The position numbers and the translations under genes are program-made. 64,000 nucleotides of DNA from Paractinoplanes polyasparticus (GTDB lineage Bacteria > Actinomycetota > Actinomycetes > Mycobacteriales > Micromonosporaceae): assembly GCF_019710575.1 (NCBI RefSeq), contig NZ_JAHWFK010000052.1:62001-126000 (forward strand), in the 5' to 3' direction. The notes beneath the pieces are model-generated. The model saw only the letters and a list, made by a program, of their open reading frames with translations, was not told the DNA's origin and did not search any database. Shown piece after piece: positions 54,366 to 63,143 of the stretch; position 1 is the first letter of the stretch; each line of letters begins with the position of its first letter.

Positions 54366-55247
54366 CACCGCTGCTTCGGGCGACAGCCCTCGGCGCAGCC
54401 GTTCCTCGATCGCGGTCAGCGCGAGCGAGGCGAGACTGCCGGCGTGGGCGTCGTCCAGCTCGTCGGGCTCGGCGGCCCGCAGGGGCCGGGGGTCGGTGGC
54501 GTTGTCGCCCGGCGGCGGTGCGAGCGGAGCGTCCTTGCATCCGAGCGGACGCTCCACATGGTTGTCGTACCACTGGGGACGGCGGCGCATCACCTCGAGC
54601 ACCAGCGCGACCTCGGCCTCGACCACGCCGGGATGGCTGTTCCGGTAGTCGCCCGTGAGCAGGCCGCGGCGTTGCGCCCACTCGTCGAGCGGCCACAACG
54701 AGCGGCCGGCGTTGGCCGGGATGCCCACCCAGGTCAGGATCTGGAGCGCGAGGTCGATCAGCCAGCGGTCGTGGCCGAGGCCGGCCGCGAGCGCCTTGGT
54801 CATTCGGGGGCGCTGCAGCGCACCCCGGGCGCCCCGCCGTCGCCGGTGCGCGTCGACGGCGGCCCGCGGCGCCCAGTGGGCGAGCCAGGCGTCCAGGTCA
54901 TCGATCGCCGTCCGGCCGGCCAGAAGGTGGTCGATCACGGCGTCGACGTCGTCCTGGAACGCGTCGAGGCAGGCCGGCCGGAGATGCCGGATGCCCCGCA
55001 GGCAGGCCCGATGACTGCGGCGGATCTCGACCTTACGGGTCACGACCGAGAAGACGATCGGATGGGCGATCGCGTGGATCGCCGCGCGCAAACGGCGGCG
55101 GGTCGCATCATCGGCCGCCGCCACGGTGGACGCCAGCTTCGCCGTGGCGGCCAGGCGGCGTACGTCATCGGTTTCCGGCGCCCCGGCCGGGGTGCGTTGC
55201 GCCGGAATCACGCGGGTGCGCGCTGCGGCTTGGCCCGTAGTGGACAT
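54111..55247 (-). CDS. Sigma-region-2-like protein, paralog A (unknown)
   Basis: A 378-residue protein. Its central part (CLDAFQDDVDAVIDHLLAGRTAIDDLDAWLAHWAPRAAVDAHRRRRGARG, in pieces) resembles sigma70 region 2, where an acidic-aromatic helix is followed by WLYRVARN-DAxRRRRR. No clear region 4 helix-turn-helix is seen. A second conserved block is RPQWYDNHVERPLGCKDAPLA. The same blocks occur in the protein at 58.2-59.2 kb, which is a diverged duplicate. The ATG at 55247 follows GAGGAAT. It may be a dedicated promoter-recognition or RNA-polymerase-binding factor for the island; this is inference. Confidence 0.75.
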   Translation of the reverse strand: MSTTGQAAARTRVIPAQRTPAGAPETDDVRRLAATAKLASTVAAADDATRRRLRAAIHAIAHPIVFSVVTRKVEIRRSHRACLRGIRHLRPACLDAFQDDVDAVIDHLLAGRTAIDDLDAWLAHWAPRAAVDAHRRRRGARGALQRPRMTKALAAGLGHDRWLIDLALQILTWVGIPANAGRSLWPLDEWAQRRGLLTGDYRNSHPGVVEAEVALVLEVMRRRPQWYDNHVERPLGCKDAPLAPPPGDNATDPRPLRAAEPDELDDAHAGSLASLALTAIEERLRRGLSPEAAVLPVLSALFVEGSGADLIDRAPGAGRAGDDRLVALLADRLAARGLAEQVVEIVREGRHELIECAPALGDQVREVAGPGAGVSRLS

Positions 55248-55665
55248 TATGATTCCTCATATTTCGCACGGAAAGCACGTTTTACGCTCGACGTGAGTGT
55301 CGAGAGGCGCAGGCCCGGGAGGCCAGCCCTCAGGCGATGAAATGACCGCACGGCTCGCGAGCCGGTCCGGCTCGGCCGCGCCATCACACTCACCGGGCTA
55401 ACCCGATCGGTGGAGCACACAAGCGACTACTTTCCGTACAGGCCCCGAGAGGCTCCCACGCTGCACCATGAAATGCTCTCGCCTGGTCAGGCGAAGATCG
55501 GGCCGATAGCTGTCCGAGTTTGTGGCCGACCTTTGTCCAGCTTGGCCAGGAAGGCCATCACTATGCGTAGCGGAACGAGCGCCGTGCGCGCGGGCTCCGC
55601 TCGCGCCGGTTCCCTCCGCTGCTCTAACGTCTACAGACGGTGACGACGTCTCTCCGGGAGGTTCG
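55248..55665. other. 418-bp divergent intergenic region
   Basis: Probably contains the promoters of sigma-like paralog A (leftward) and the 55666 gene (rightward). An A/T-richer stretch lies at 55250-55290. CTCGAC and GTCGAG form an inverted repeat with 6-nt spacer at 55287-55304, about 45 bp before paralog A. No convincing gene was seen. Confidence 0.5.
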
Positions 55666-56622
55666 ATGCCCGACGATGCCGGCCTGTACGAGGAGCTGAT
55701 GGACCTGCGCAATCGCCGCGGTGTCGAACGCCCCGGCATCGCCGGCGACATCGGGCCCCGTCTGCGGTCGCTCAGCGAGATCTCGGCCACCGACAAGGAT
55801 CCGCGGGTCCGGCAGAAGGTCATCACTCTGCTGGAGCGCCTGATCGCCGACCTGCCGCCGGACCTGCAGCAGGCGGGCCGGCTGGCCTTCGCCATCGAGC
55901 GCGAGCACCGCTACCCCACGCTGCGCGAGCGGGTCGAGACGCTGGCCGGGCTGCAGAACCGCGCACCACGCACCGCCCGCCGGGTCATGGACAGCGCCCT
56001 TCGCGCAATGGTGACCGCAGCCGAGGGCTTCAGCTCCGGCGCGCTCGAGCCGAGCGCCGGCCCGGGCTGGCGAGTCGCCTCGCTGACCGCCCTGTTCCGC
56101 CTCGACACGCCGACCCCCGAGCTCTACGAGATGCGCAGGATCGTCGCCACCCACGACATCGAGGAGGTCACCGTCCGGCTGGGCCTGCCGGAGACGCCGG
56201 ACGGACGGGTCCGGGGTGAACTGGTGATCGACACGCTCTTCGGCGCGCGGGTGACCAAGGTCGAGCACCAGTCCGAACGCAACCACTACCGCGTCGTGCT
56301 CAGCCTTCCGCGCAAGATCGAGACGGACCGCGAGCACGAGTTCTGGCTACGGGTCGTGCTGCCACCGGGCCAGCCGACCTGGAACCACTACGCGATCGTG
56401 CCGCTCAACCCCTGCGAGAGCGGCAGCGTACGGGTGCGGTTCCACCCCGACCGGCCGCCGGCCGAGGTGTGGCAGCTCGACGAGGTTCCCTATCTCGACC
56501 TGAACGACGGCGCCGCCGGTTCCCAGGCCCTGCAGCCCGACGGCAACGGCGACGTCATATGTCGCTTCAACCGGCTGCGCGAGGGCTACGGGTACGGCAT
56601 GGCCTGGAAGCCGGAAAGCTGA
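55666..56622 (+). CDS. Conserved protein with XRE-regulator-like C-terminal domain
   Basis: A 318-residue soluble protein. Residues 1-130 are helical (LYEELMDLRNRRGVERPGIAGDIGPRLR; AFAIEREHRYPTLRERVETLAGL, in pieces). The C-terminal about 170 residues form a beta-rich domain (RKIETDREHEFWLRVVL, NHYAIVPLNPCESGSVRVRF, VWQLDEVPYLDLND, GYGYGMAWKP) that, from memory, resembles the domain following an HTH in some actinobacterial XRE regulators; here no HTH is visible. GGGAGG precedes the ATG at 55666. It lies 71 bases upstream of the vWA gene on the same strand, so the two may form an operon. Its role is unknown. Confidence 0.75.
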   Translation: MPDDAGLYEELMDLRNRRGVERPGIAGDIGPRLRSLSEISATDKDPRVRQKVITLLERLIADLPPDLQQAGRLAFAIEREHRYPTLRERVETLAGLQNRAPRTARRVMDSALRAMVTAAEGFSSGALEPSAGPGWRVASLTALFRLDTPTPELYEMRRIVATHDIEEVTVRLGLPETPDGRVRGELVIDTLFGARVTKVEHQSERNHYRVVLSLPRKIETDREHEFWLRVVLPPGQPTWNHYAIVPLNPCESGSVRVRFHPDRPPAEVWQLDEVPYLDLNDGAAGSQALQPDGNGDVICRFNRLREGYGYGMAWKPES

Positions 56623-56627
56623 CCCCT

Positions 56628-56661
56628 GGGCTGTCCGTCAGTCCGGGCTGTCCGTCAGTCA
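56628..56661. repeat. 17-bp tandem repeat upstream of the vWA gene
   Basis: GGGCTGTCCGTCAGTC occurs twice in tandem (56628-56643 and 56645-56660). The core GGGCTGTCCGTCAG recurs before grpE at 60816-60829. Confidence 0.85.
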
Positions 56662-56693
56662 GGGGTGATGCAGGCCGGGAGGAAGTGGATAAC

Positions 56694-58178
56694 ATGCTGC
56701 GCGCCGTAGCGACGGTGGTGCTCGTCCTGAGCGGGGTGCCGGCGGCCACGCCGGCGCAAGCCGCACCAGCCACATCGGACCAGGTCTACACCGCACTCGG
56801 GGTGAACACCGTTCCCGCCGACTACGTCGTACTGGTCGACGTCTCCGGCTCCATGCGGGGACCGCGGTACGCTCAGCTCAAGCGCGGCCTGAGCGAGTTC
56901 CTGACCGCGCTCGCGCCGGACGACCAGGTCACTGTCGTTCCGTTCGCCGAGAAGCCCCGCCCGGCCCGGACCCAGGCCGCCGGGCGCACGGCCGCCCGCC
57001 TGACCAGCCGGCTGCCGCCGGAGGCCGACGGCGGGAGCACGGACATCGGCGCCGCCCTCGAGAAGAGCCTCGACGTGCTGAGCCGCCCGAAGGCGCCCGC
57101 CGTGGCCAGCGTGGTGCTGCTGACTGACGGGCGGCACGAGCCGCCGGCCGGCAGCCCCTATCCGTTCACCGGTGGCTATCAGTGGACAGCGCTGGCCAAG
57201 CGGGCCCGGGCACTGAAGAAGACCTCTCTCGGCGCGTTCGCCGTCCCGCTGTCCGCGAACACCGGGGCGCCGCTGCTCGGCAAGGTCTTCCCGGGTGCGC
57301 GCACCCTGCGCCCGACCGGCCTGGACGGGCTGACCACCGCGCTCGATCAGCCCAAGCAGGCGGCCCGGGCGGCCAAGGCGCGGACGCTGCTGGCCGGCGA
57401 GACCCTGAAGGGCATCACTGTCACGTGGCCGGAGGGAACCGTCGGCCGGGGCAGCAGCACCCTGCCCGTCCGCCTGACCTCCGAACTGACCCGCGTGCCG
57501 CTGACCATCGACGGGCTCGCGGTGGCCACGGGCAATCCCGGCGCACGGGCGAGTGTGCCGGGAACGCCGATCGAGCTACCGCCGGGCGGCAGCGTCACCG
57601 TGCCGGTAACCGTGGAATGGCCGGCCGGTCCCCGGCGTGTCGCCCCGTTCGCCACCGTGCGCGAAACCGCCCCGCTGACCCTGACCGGCCGGATCGGCTC
57701 GCCCTGGCACGACGTGATCACCGGCGAGCTCGGCCTGGAGTTCGCGCCCGTCCTGAAGGCGGCCGGGCGCGACGTCGAACTCTCCGCCCAGCGCGGCAGC
57801 GCCGTCCAGTGGGGCCTGGGCCTTGTCGCGCTGGCGGCCCTGGTCGCCGTCGCCTGGTGGGCCCGCGGGCGCCGGCTGCGCCCGGAGCTGTTCGGCACCC
57901 TGTCGGTACGCAACGGCGACAAGCCGGAGCGGACGCTCGCGCTGTCCGGACGACAGCTGCGACTTACCGCGGGCGCCGCCGGGGTTCCCGGCGCCGGAAC
58001 CGTCTCGGCGACCCGCGGCTCGCTGGGCTCGGCGCCGGTGGAGCTGCGCATCACGTACTCGCCGGACGGCAGCGAAGCCCGCCGGGAGAGCCGACACTGC
58101 ACACCGGACGTCACAGTCAACATCGGCGGCGTGCGCTTCACGTGGCGGGCGGCGGCCCGGCCGAGCAACCTGCGCTGA
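56694..58178 (+). CDS. Exported/membrane-anchored vWA-domain protein
   Basis: A 494-residue protein. A signal peptide (ending PAQAAPA) precedes a von Willebrand A domain (about 40-210) with a complete MIDAS: VDVSGSM, the Thr in GGSTDIGAAL and the Asp in LLTDGRHE. Two or three Ig-like beta segments follow, then one membrane helix (GLGLVALAALVAVAWWA, about 375-392) and a small cytoplasmic beta-rich domain (LFGTLSVRNGDKPERTLALSG) perhaps related to FHA. Thus a metal-dependent ligand-binding head outside is tied to a module inside the cell, a layout suited to sensing. GGGAGG lies 8-9 nt before the ATG. Its stop is 20 bases from the convergent paralog B. Confidence 0.9.
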   Translation: MLRAVATVVLVLSGVPAATPAQAAPATSDQVYTALGVNTVPADYVVLVDVSGSMRGPRYAQLKRGLSEFLTALAPDDQVTVVPFAEKPRPARTQAAGRTAARLTSRLPPEADGGSTDIGAALEKSLDVLSRPKAPAVASVVLLTDGRHEPPAGSPYPFTGGYQWTALAKRARALKKTSLGAFAVPLSANTGAPLLGKVFPGARTLRPTGLDGLTTALDQPKQAARAAKARTLLAGETLKGITVTWPEGTVGRGSSTLPVRLTSELTRVPLTIDGLAVATGNPGARASVPGTPIELPPGGSVTVPVTVEWPAGPRRVAPFATVRETAPLTLTGRIGSPWHDVITGELGLEFAPVLKAAGRDVELSAQRGSAVQWGLGLVALAALVAVAWWARGRRLRPELFGTLSVRNGDKPERTLALSGRQLRLTAGAAGVPGAGTVSATRGSLGSAPVELRITYSPDGSEARRESRHCTPDVTVNIGGVRFTWRAAARPSNLR

Positions 58179-58198
58179 GCCGGCGCCGCCACCCCGGC

Positions 58199-59197
58199 TC
58201 AGTCCGTGTCGGCGATGATCGCGCGGACGGTGCCGACGATCCGGTTGACGGTGGCCGCGTCGGCCAGTGCTCCCGTCACCCCGCCCAACGGGTCGGGTGT
58301 CGCGTGCGGCGCCCTTTCCAGGCCGGCCGCGAAGGTGCCGCCGAAGACCCGGCGGATCACGTCGACGACCACGGCACGGGTGTCCTCGCCGACCCGGCAT
58401 CGGTTGTCGATCGCCGTCACGGCCTCGCCGGCGAGCCTGCGAAGTTCGCTGTCCGTCGAGGCGTAGGGGTCCGCGACCGGCTGCGCGAGATCGGGAGTGG
58501 CCGCCAGGGGCGCCTGCTTGCGGCCGAGCGGCCGTTCCACGTACGACTCGTACCAGCCGGGCCGGCTGCGCATGACCGACAGCACCGTCTCTATCTCGCG
58601 TGCGACCACGGCCGGAGTGCTGCCCAGCCAGTCGCCGGTGCGGGAGGCCCGCTCGCCGGCCCACGACTCGAACGGCCAGACCTGGCCGCCGGCAGTCGTC
58701 TCGACACCCACCCAGACCAGGATCCGGGTGGCCAGCGTGGTCAGCCAGCGGTCGTCGTCGAGGGCTGCGGACAGCCACCCGGGCAACCGCGGACGTTGCA
58801 GCGCGCCCCGCTCGCCACGGCGGCGCCGGTGAGCGTCCACGGTCGCAGCGCGCACCCGCCCGCCGATCCAGGCCTCCAGGTTCTGCACCGGGTTGCGGCA
58901 GTGCGTCAGGAAGTCCTCCACAACGGCCTCCACGTCGTCGTGGAAGCCGTCCACACATTCCTCGGCCAGCCGGTCCACGCCTTTGGCGCAGACGGTGTGG
59001 CCGCGGCTGAGCTCGAGGGCCCGGGTCAGACGGGCGAAGACGATCGGATAGACGATCTCGTACGCGGCGCCGGTCATCACGCGGCGCTCCGCCTTGCTCG
59101 CCTGAGCCGCGATACCGGCCAGCCAGCCGGTCCGGGCGAGGTCCCGCAGTTGGACGGCACTGAACACATGCATCGTGGATGAGCTGGGCATCCCCAC
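58199..59197 (-). CDS. Sigma-region-2-like protein, paralog B (unknown)
   Basis: A 332-residue duplicate of the protein at 54.1-55.2 kb. Shared blocks are GFHDDVEAVVEDF with NLEAWIGGRVRAATVDAHRRRRGERGALQRPR (sigma region 2-like, in pieces), WPFESWAGERASRTGDWLGS and RPGWYESYVERPLGRKQAPLA. The C-terminal about 90 residues are helical without a recognisable HTH. The GTG at 59197 is preferred because GGAGGGAG ends 5 nt upstream; an ATG at 59191 is possible. The copy faces the vWA gene, so paralogs A and B flank the 55666-vWA pair. Confidence 0.75.
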   Translation of the reverse strand: MGMPSSSTMHVFSAVQLRDLARTGWLAGIAAQASKAERRVMTGAAYEIVYPIVFARLTRALELSRGHTVCAKGVDRLAEECVDGFHDDVEAVVEDFLTHCRNPVQNLEAWIGGRVRAATVDAHRRRRGERGALQRPRLPGWLSAALDDDRWLTTLATRILVWVGVETTAGGQVWPFESWAGERASRTGDWLGSTPAVVAREIETVLSVMRSRPGWYESYVERPLGRKQAPLAATPDLAQPVADPYASTDSELRRLAGEAVTAIDNRCRVGEDTRAVVVDVIRRVFGGTFAAGLERAPHATPDPLGGVTGALADAATVNRIVGTVRAIIADTD

Positions 59198-59282
59198 GGC
59201 GGCTCCCTCCGTTGTCGGTGACGTACGCCGCAGAACTTCGCGGCGCCAGCAAAGTGGACAACCAAGAGCGACACCCGAGCTA

Positions 59283-59296
59283 GACCGTAAACGGTC
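59283..59296. promoter_or_regulatory. Inverted repeat before paralog B
   Basis: GACCGTAAACGGTC has perfect 6-bp arms around AA. It lies about 90 bp before the start of paralog B and could be an operator. Confidence 0.4.
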
Positions 59297-59399
59297 ACCG
59301 AGGGAGACCATCCGGTCACCTTGACGTCTACTCGCCCCGTCCACTCCAGACGTTCAGCCGACATCGAGCCGGATGATTGGCGGACATGCCCCAGCAAGG

Positions 59400-60756
59400 T
59401 CACGCCTCTCGGGGCCCCGAGCCCTCATCCGGTCCGCCGGCCGCCGTTGCCGATTCCGCATCCTCTGCCGGGGAGGCTGAAGCGGTCCGTGCGGCGAAGA
59501 ACCCCAAGATCTCTTTGAGGCCGGGCAGCAACCGCTGCAGAAAGACATCCGGCTCCGGGTAGACGAGCCAGAAGACCCCAGCCACGAGCAACAGCGCACA
59601 GAAGCCGCCGAGAAGAGCCGCCATCGTGTCCGGCATCGGGAAGCCGGACACGTGCAGCACCAAGAAGATCACGGTAGGGCCGATCAACCCGCCCCCCATG
59701 CGCCACCTGCGGAGAGTTTTCTCCTTGGCCCCTTCCCGCCCGGCCCTGGCCGAGGTGTCCGCATCGGGTTGGGGATCCCCGGCCGCGACTACCTCCTGCG
59801 TGTCCTCCAGCGCGACCAGCACCTCGCCGAGCCGGTCGCGGCACAGAGCCAGCAGGCACGTGGCGGTCCGGTCGAGCAGTTCGTCGTCGGCGTCCGTGAG
59901 CCCCGAGCAGCGGATTGGGATCCTGCAGCAGCCGGACGATCTTCTTCTGCTGATCCTTGTACTCACGACGGTGGCGCCGACCGGACGGGCGCCCGCCGCG
60001 CGCCATGACCGCAAGCGTCACCTCCGCCATGCGCAACTCCGCGTCGATCTTGCGGCGGCGATCGTCGCCGGGCGGCGCGTCAGTCTGCTGGAGCAGGTCG
60101 ACGACGGCGAGAAGCTGGTCGAAGGCCCGCACCGGCAGCGCGCCGCCGCCCGGCCGCGACCGGACGATCACCGCCAACACCACCCGGAACACGAGTGCGA
60201 TAATGATCAGCACGAAGGTAAGAGCCGCACCCAGGGCGATTCCGGAGATCAGCTGCTCCCGGCCGCCGGCAGGCGCCAGCAGCATCCAGCGCGGGTCCCA
60301 CGGTCGAGGCCCGGAGACGCCCGGCCAGACCGCGCCGCACACCACAACGGCAAACACGGCGAGCGCCAGAGGTAGAACTATCCGCCGCCCGCGAAGGGCC
60401 CATCCGGCCGGCAGGGTAAGCACGACCGCGGCCAGCGCGTAGCCGAACAGTTCGACCGGACGCGATCGGACAGTCGCCGCGACCAGCCAAGCCGTCGGAA
60501 GCGCGACAAGGACAGCGACGACGATATGGGCGATCACGACGACCTGCCGTTCGCGGACCCGCCGACCCGCCGCGGCCACGCAAAAGCTGTCGAACCGCCG
60601 TCGGTCGGCCCGCTCCATCGGCGGCAGTTTGGTGTGCATCCCGCACAGCCGGGCCGATTCACTGGCACGGACCTGGTCAGCGACTCTTGGCACGAGCAGG
60701 CGGATTCCGCTCCCGGCTGGGTGTACCACCCGCGCCGCCTGGATCACCGGCTCCAT
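59400..60756 (-). pseudogene. Multi-TM protein gene with one frameshift
   Basis: The first frame (from 60756, with other possible starts at 60639 and 60618) has an Arg-rich segment, four hydrophobic helices (VVVIAHIVVAVLVALPTAWLV, LFGYALAAVVLTLPAGWAL, VLPLALAVFAVVVCGAV, LISGIALGAALTFVLIIIALVF) and a helical soluble part ending KIVRLLQDPNPLLG. A second frame continues with LTDADDELLDRTATCLLALC, two more membrane helices (GPTVIFLVLHVSGFPM; LLGGFCALLLVAGVFWLVYPEP) and a tail ending at 59400. The frames join if one base is removed from the four-C run at 59902-59905. Six TM helices in total. Whether this is decay, a sequencing error or regulated slippage is open. Confidence 0.7.
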
Positions 60757-60794
60757 CGGACTCCGATCGTTCGCGGACAGCCGTCGTCGCGGTA

Positions 60795-60829
60795 CTGACG
60801 GACGAGTGCTCGGGCGGGCTGTCCGTCAG
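60795..60829. promoter_or_regulatory. Inverted repeat CTGACGGAC/GTCCGTCAG before grpE
   Basis: Perfect 9-bp arms at 60795-60803 and 60821-60829 are separated by 17 bp. The right arm belongs to the same GGGCTGTCCGTCAG element that is duplicated before the vWA gene. It ends 8 bp before the grpE start, so it is either an operator or a leader hairpin. Confidence 0.65.
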
Positions 60830-60837
60830 GACCGGGC

Positions 60838-61464
60838 ATGACCCTTCATGAGAACGCGGGTGCGGCGGTCGCCACGGAGGAGCCGGCCGGCGCGGCCGGG
60901 CCGGAACCGGTCGCGGCGGAGCCGGCGCCGGATCTTGGGGCCCGGTTGACCGAACTCGCCGTCGCGGTGGCCGAGCTGCAGCAGGAAGTGCGGGCCGCTG
61001 ACGAGCGGTCGGCCGCGCGGGAAAGCATGATCGAGCGGCTGCACGAGGACAACCAGAAGCTGCGGGCCGGCGAGCGCCGGTTGCTCCTGATGCCGGTGCT
61101 GACCGATCTGCAGCGTCTGCGCAACGACCTGCTCCGGCAGGCCGGCGCGGTGGGCAACGGGCTGGACGCGGGCGAGGTGGCCGGGCTGCTCGGCTCGTAC
61201 GCCCAGTCGTTGGAGCTGACACTCGAGCGCGGCGGCGTCGCCCCGATCCGGCCGGCGGCCGGCGATGCCTTCGACCCCGCCCGGCACCGCCCGGACGGTG
61301 TGCTTCCGGCGCCGCGGCCGGAGGACCACGACCGGATCGCCGCGGTTCTCAGCGACGGCTATCTCGACACGACCTCGGGCCGGGCGCTGACGCCCGCCAC
61401 CGTACGGGTCCACCGATGGACCGAACCCGTCACCGCGCCCCTGGAGAAGGAAGACCATGTCTGA
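60838..61464 (+). CDS. Divergent GrpE-type nucleotide exchange factor
   Basis: A 208-residue protein. An Ala/Glu/Pro-rich N-terminus is followed by a coiled coil (LTELAVAVAELQQEVRAADER...MIERLHEDNQKLRAGERRLLL, in pieces), a helical dimer region (MPVLTDLQRLRNDLLRQAG, SYAQSLELTLERGGVAPI) and the beta domain (DAFDPARHRPDGVL, DGYLDTTSGRALTPATVRV), the layout of GrpE. It should exchange ADP for ATP on the Hsp70 encoded next, whose ATG overlaps its stop codon by eight bases. AGGA lies 6-7 nt before the ATG at 60838. It is too divergent to be the housekeeping grpE. Confidence 0.9.
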   Translation: MTLHENAGAAVATEEPAGAAGPEPVAAEPAPDLGARLTELAVAVAELQQEVRAADERSAARESMIERLHEDNQKLRAGERRLLLMPVLTDLQRLRNDLLRQAGAVGNGLDAGEVAGLLGSYAQSLELTLERGGVAPIRPAAGDAFDPARHRPDGVLPAPRPEDHDRIAAVLSDGYLDTTSGRALTPATVRVHRWTEPVTAPLEKEDHV

Positions 61465-63136
61465 GCAGCCCACGTCGTTCTTCGGCATCGACCTCGGCAC
61501 CACCTACTCGGTGATCTCCTACATCGACGAATACGGCAAGCCGGCGGTGATCCGCAACGCCTCCACCGGCAAGGAGACCCTGGCCTCGGTCGTCTATTTC
61601 GAGTCGGCCGGCAACGTGGTCGTGGGTGAGCAGGCGAAGAACCTGGCCGTCGTCTACCCGGACAAGGTCGTGGCCCGGGTCAAGCGCAGCATGGGCCAGG
61701 AGAGCAACTGGGAGTTCGACGGGGTCACCTACACCCCGGAGTCGATCTCGGCCCTGGTCCTCAAGCGCCTGGCCGAGGACGCCGCCGAGGAGACCGGCCG
61801 TCCGGTCCGCGACGTGGTCATCACGGTGCCGGCCTACTTCGGCATGCTCGAGCGCGAGGCCACCAAGCAGGCCGGAACCATCGCCGGGCTCAACGTCATC
61901 GGCATCGTTCCCGAGCCGGTCGCCGCGGCCATGCAGTACGACGTGGCGGCCACCGACGCCGAGCGGGTCATCCTCGTGTACGACCTCGGCGGCGGCACCT
62001 TCGACACGACCGTGATCCGGGTGTCGGCCGACCGGATAGACGTGCTGTGCACCGACGGCGACCAGGAGCTCGGCGGTGTCGACTGGGACGACCGGCTCGT
62101 CGGTCACCTGGTCGACGAGTTCGTCGCGCAGACCTCGGTGGAGGAGGACCCGAACGACGACCGGGAGTTCATGCAGGAGCTGCGCGAGAAGGCCGAGGAC
62201 GTCAAGCGGCAGCTGTCCAGCGTCTCCGCGCGCAGCGTGCCGCTGCGTTTCGGCGGCAAGCAGGCGACCGTCGAGGTCACCCGGGACATGTTCGAGACCA
62301 TGACCGGCGATCTGCTCGATCGCACCCTGGGCTACACCGACCGTACGCTCGAGAAACTCGCCGCCAAGGTGGCGACGGACGACCCGGCCGGGCTGATCGA
62401 CGAGGTGCTGCTGGTCGGCGGGTCCAGTCGGATGCCGGCGGTGCGGACAGCCCTGGAGAAGAAGTTCCCGGGCTGGAAGCCGCGCCTGCACGACCCCGAC
62501 CTGGCCGTGGCCAAGGGCGCCGCCCGGTACGCGTTGAGCAGCGCGATCTGGGACTGGGCGGCCACCGACGGCGACAGCCCCGACGCGCGGGAGCGTCAGG
62601 ACCGCGTGGCCGCGATCGCCCAGGCGGCCAATCTCGACCCCGACAAGCTGGCTGCCTTCGCCCGCAAGGAGATCACCACCGTTCTGCCCAAGGCGTTCGG
62701 CGTACGCCTGGTCGACACCGACACGCCGGGCTGGCAGGACGACATCGAGGGCCACAGCTACATCCAGCACCTGGTGCACGCCGACCAGACGCTGCCCAGC
62801 CGGCAGGACCTGACGGCCGGCACGGTGGTCCCGGACCAGCGCGAGGTGAAGGTCCAGATCTACGAGCAGGCCGGCGGCGAGGAGAGCCGGGAGCTGTCGG
62901 CCAACAAGGCGGTCGACCACGGCAGCGGCCTGATCACCGGGCTGCCGGCCGGGCTGCCGGCGAGCTCGCCGATCGAGGTGCAGATGACGGTCAGTCGCGA
63001 GGGCCTGCTGCGGGTCGAGGCCAACGAGCCCCGCAGCGGCCGCGACCTGATCATCGAGGTGCAGGTCAGCGTGCTTTCCGACGAGGAGGTCAGGTCGGCC
63101 GCGGCGACCGTCTCCGCCATCACGGTGAGGTCCTGA
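61457..63136 (+). CDS. Accessory Hsp70 (DnaK-like), no C-terminal lid
   Basis: A 559-residue Hsp70. The ATPase domain has the phosphate-1 motif FGIDLGTTYSVISY, phosphate-2 VILVYDLGGGTFDTTVI, connect residues around PEPVAAAMQY and adenosine motif VLLVGGSSRMPAV. The beta-sandwich substrate-binding domain follows (FGVRLVDTDTPGWQDDIEGHSYIQHLVHADQTLPS..., in pieces) but the protein stops after about 180 residues, so the helical lid of DnaK (610-640 residues) is missing. No DnaJ is adjacent in the window. AAGGAAG precedes the ATG. It is probably a dedicated chaperone or ATP-dependent switch for the following helical protein. Confidence 0.95.
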   Translation: MSEQPTSFFGIDLGTTYSVISYIDEYGKPAVIRNASTGKETLASVVYFESAGNVVVGEQAKNLAVVYPDKVVARVKRSMGQESNWEFDGVTYTPESISALVLKRLAEDAAEETGRPVRDVVITVPAYFGMLEREATKQAGTIAGLNVIGIVPEPVAAAMQYDVAATDAERVILVYDLGGGTFDTTVIRVSADRIDVLCTDGDQELGGVDWDDRLVGHLVDEFVAQTSVEEDPNDDREFMQELREKAEDVKRQLSSVSARSVPLRFGGKQATVEVTRDMFETMTGDLLDRTLGYTDRTLEKLAAKVATDDPAGLIDEVLLVGGSSRMPAVRTALEKKFPGWKPRLHDPDLAVAKGAARYALSSAIWDWAATDGDSPDARERQDRVAAIAQAANLDPDKLAAFARKEITTVLPKAFGVRLVDTDTPGWQDDIEGHSYIQHLVHADQTLPSRQDLTAGTVVPDQREVKVQIYEQAGGEESRELSANKAVDHGSGLITGLPAGLPASSPIEVQMTVSREGLLRVEANEPRSGRDLIIEVQVSVLSDEEVRSAAATVSAITVRS

Positions 63137-63143
63137 GAGCACG

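Noticed and set aside
55410..55643. Small gene in the region before 55666
   Set aside because: No ribosome site, poor codon bias and mixed low-complexity translation; it looks like promoter DNA.
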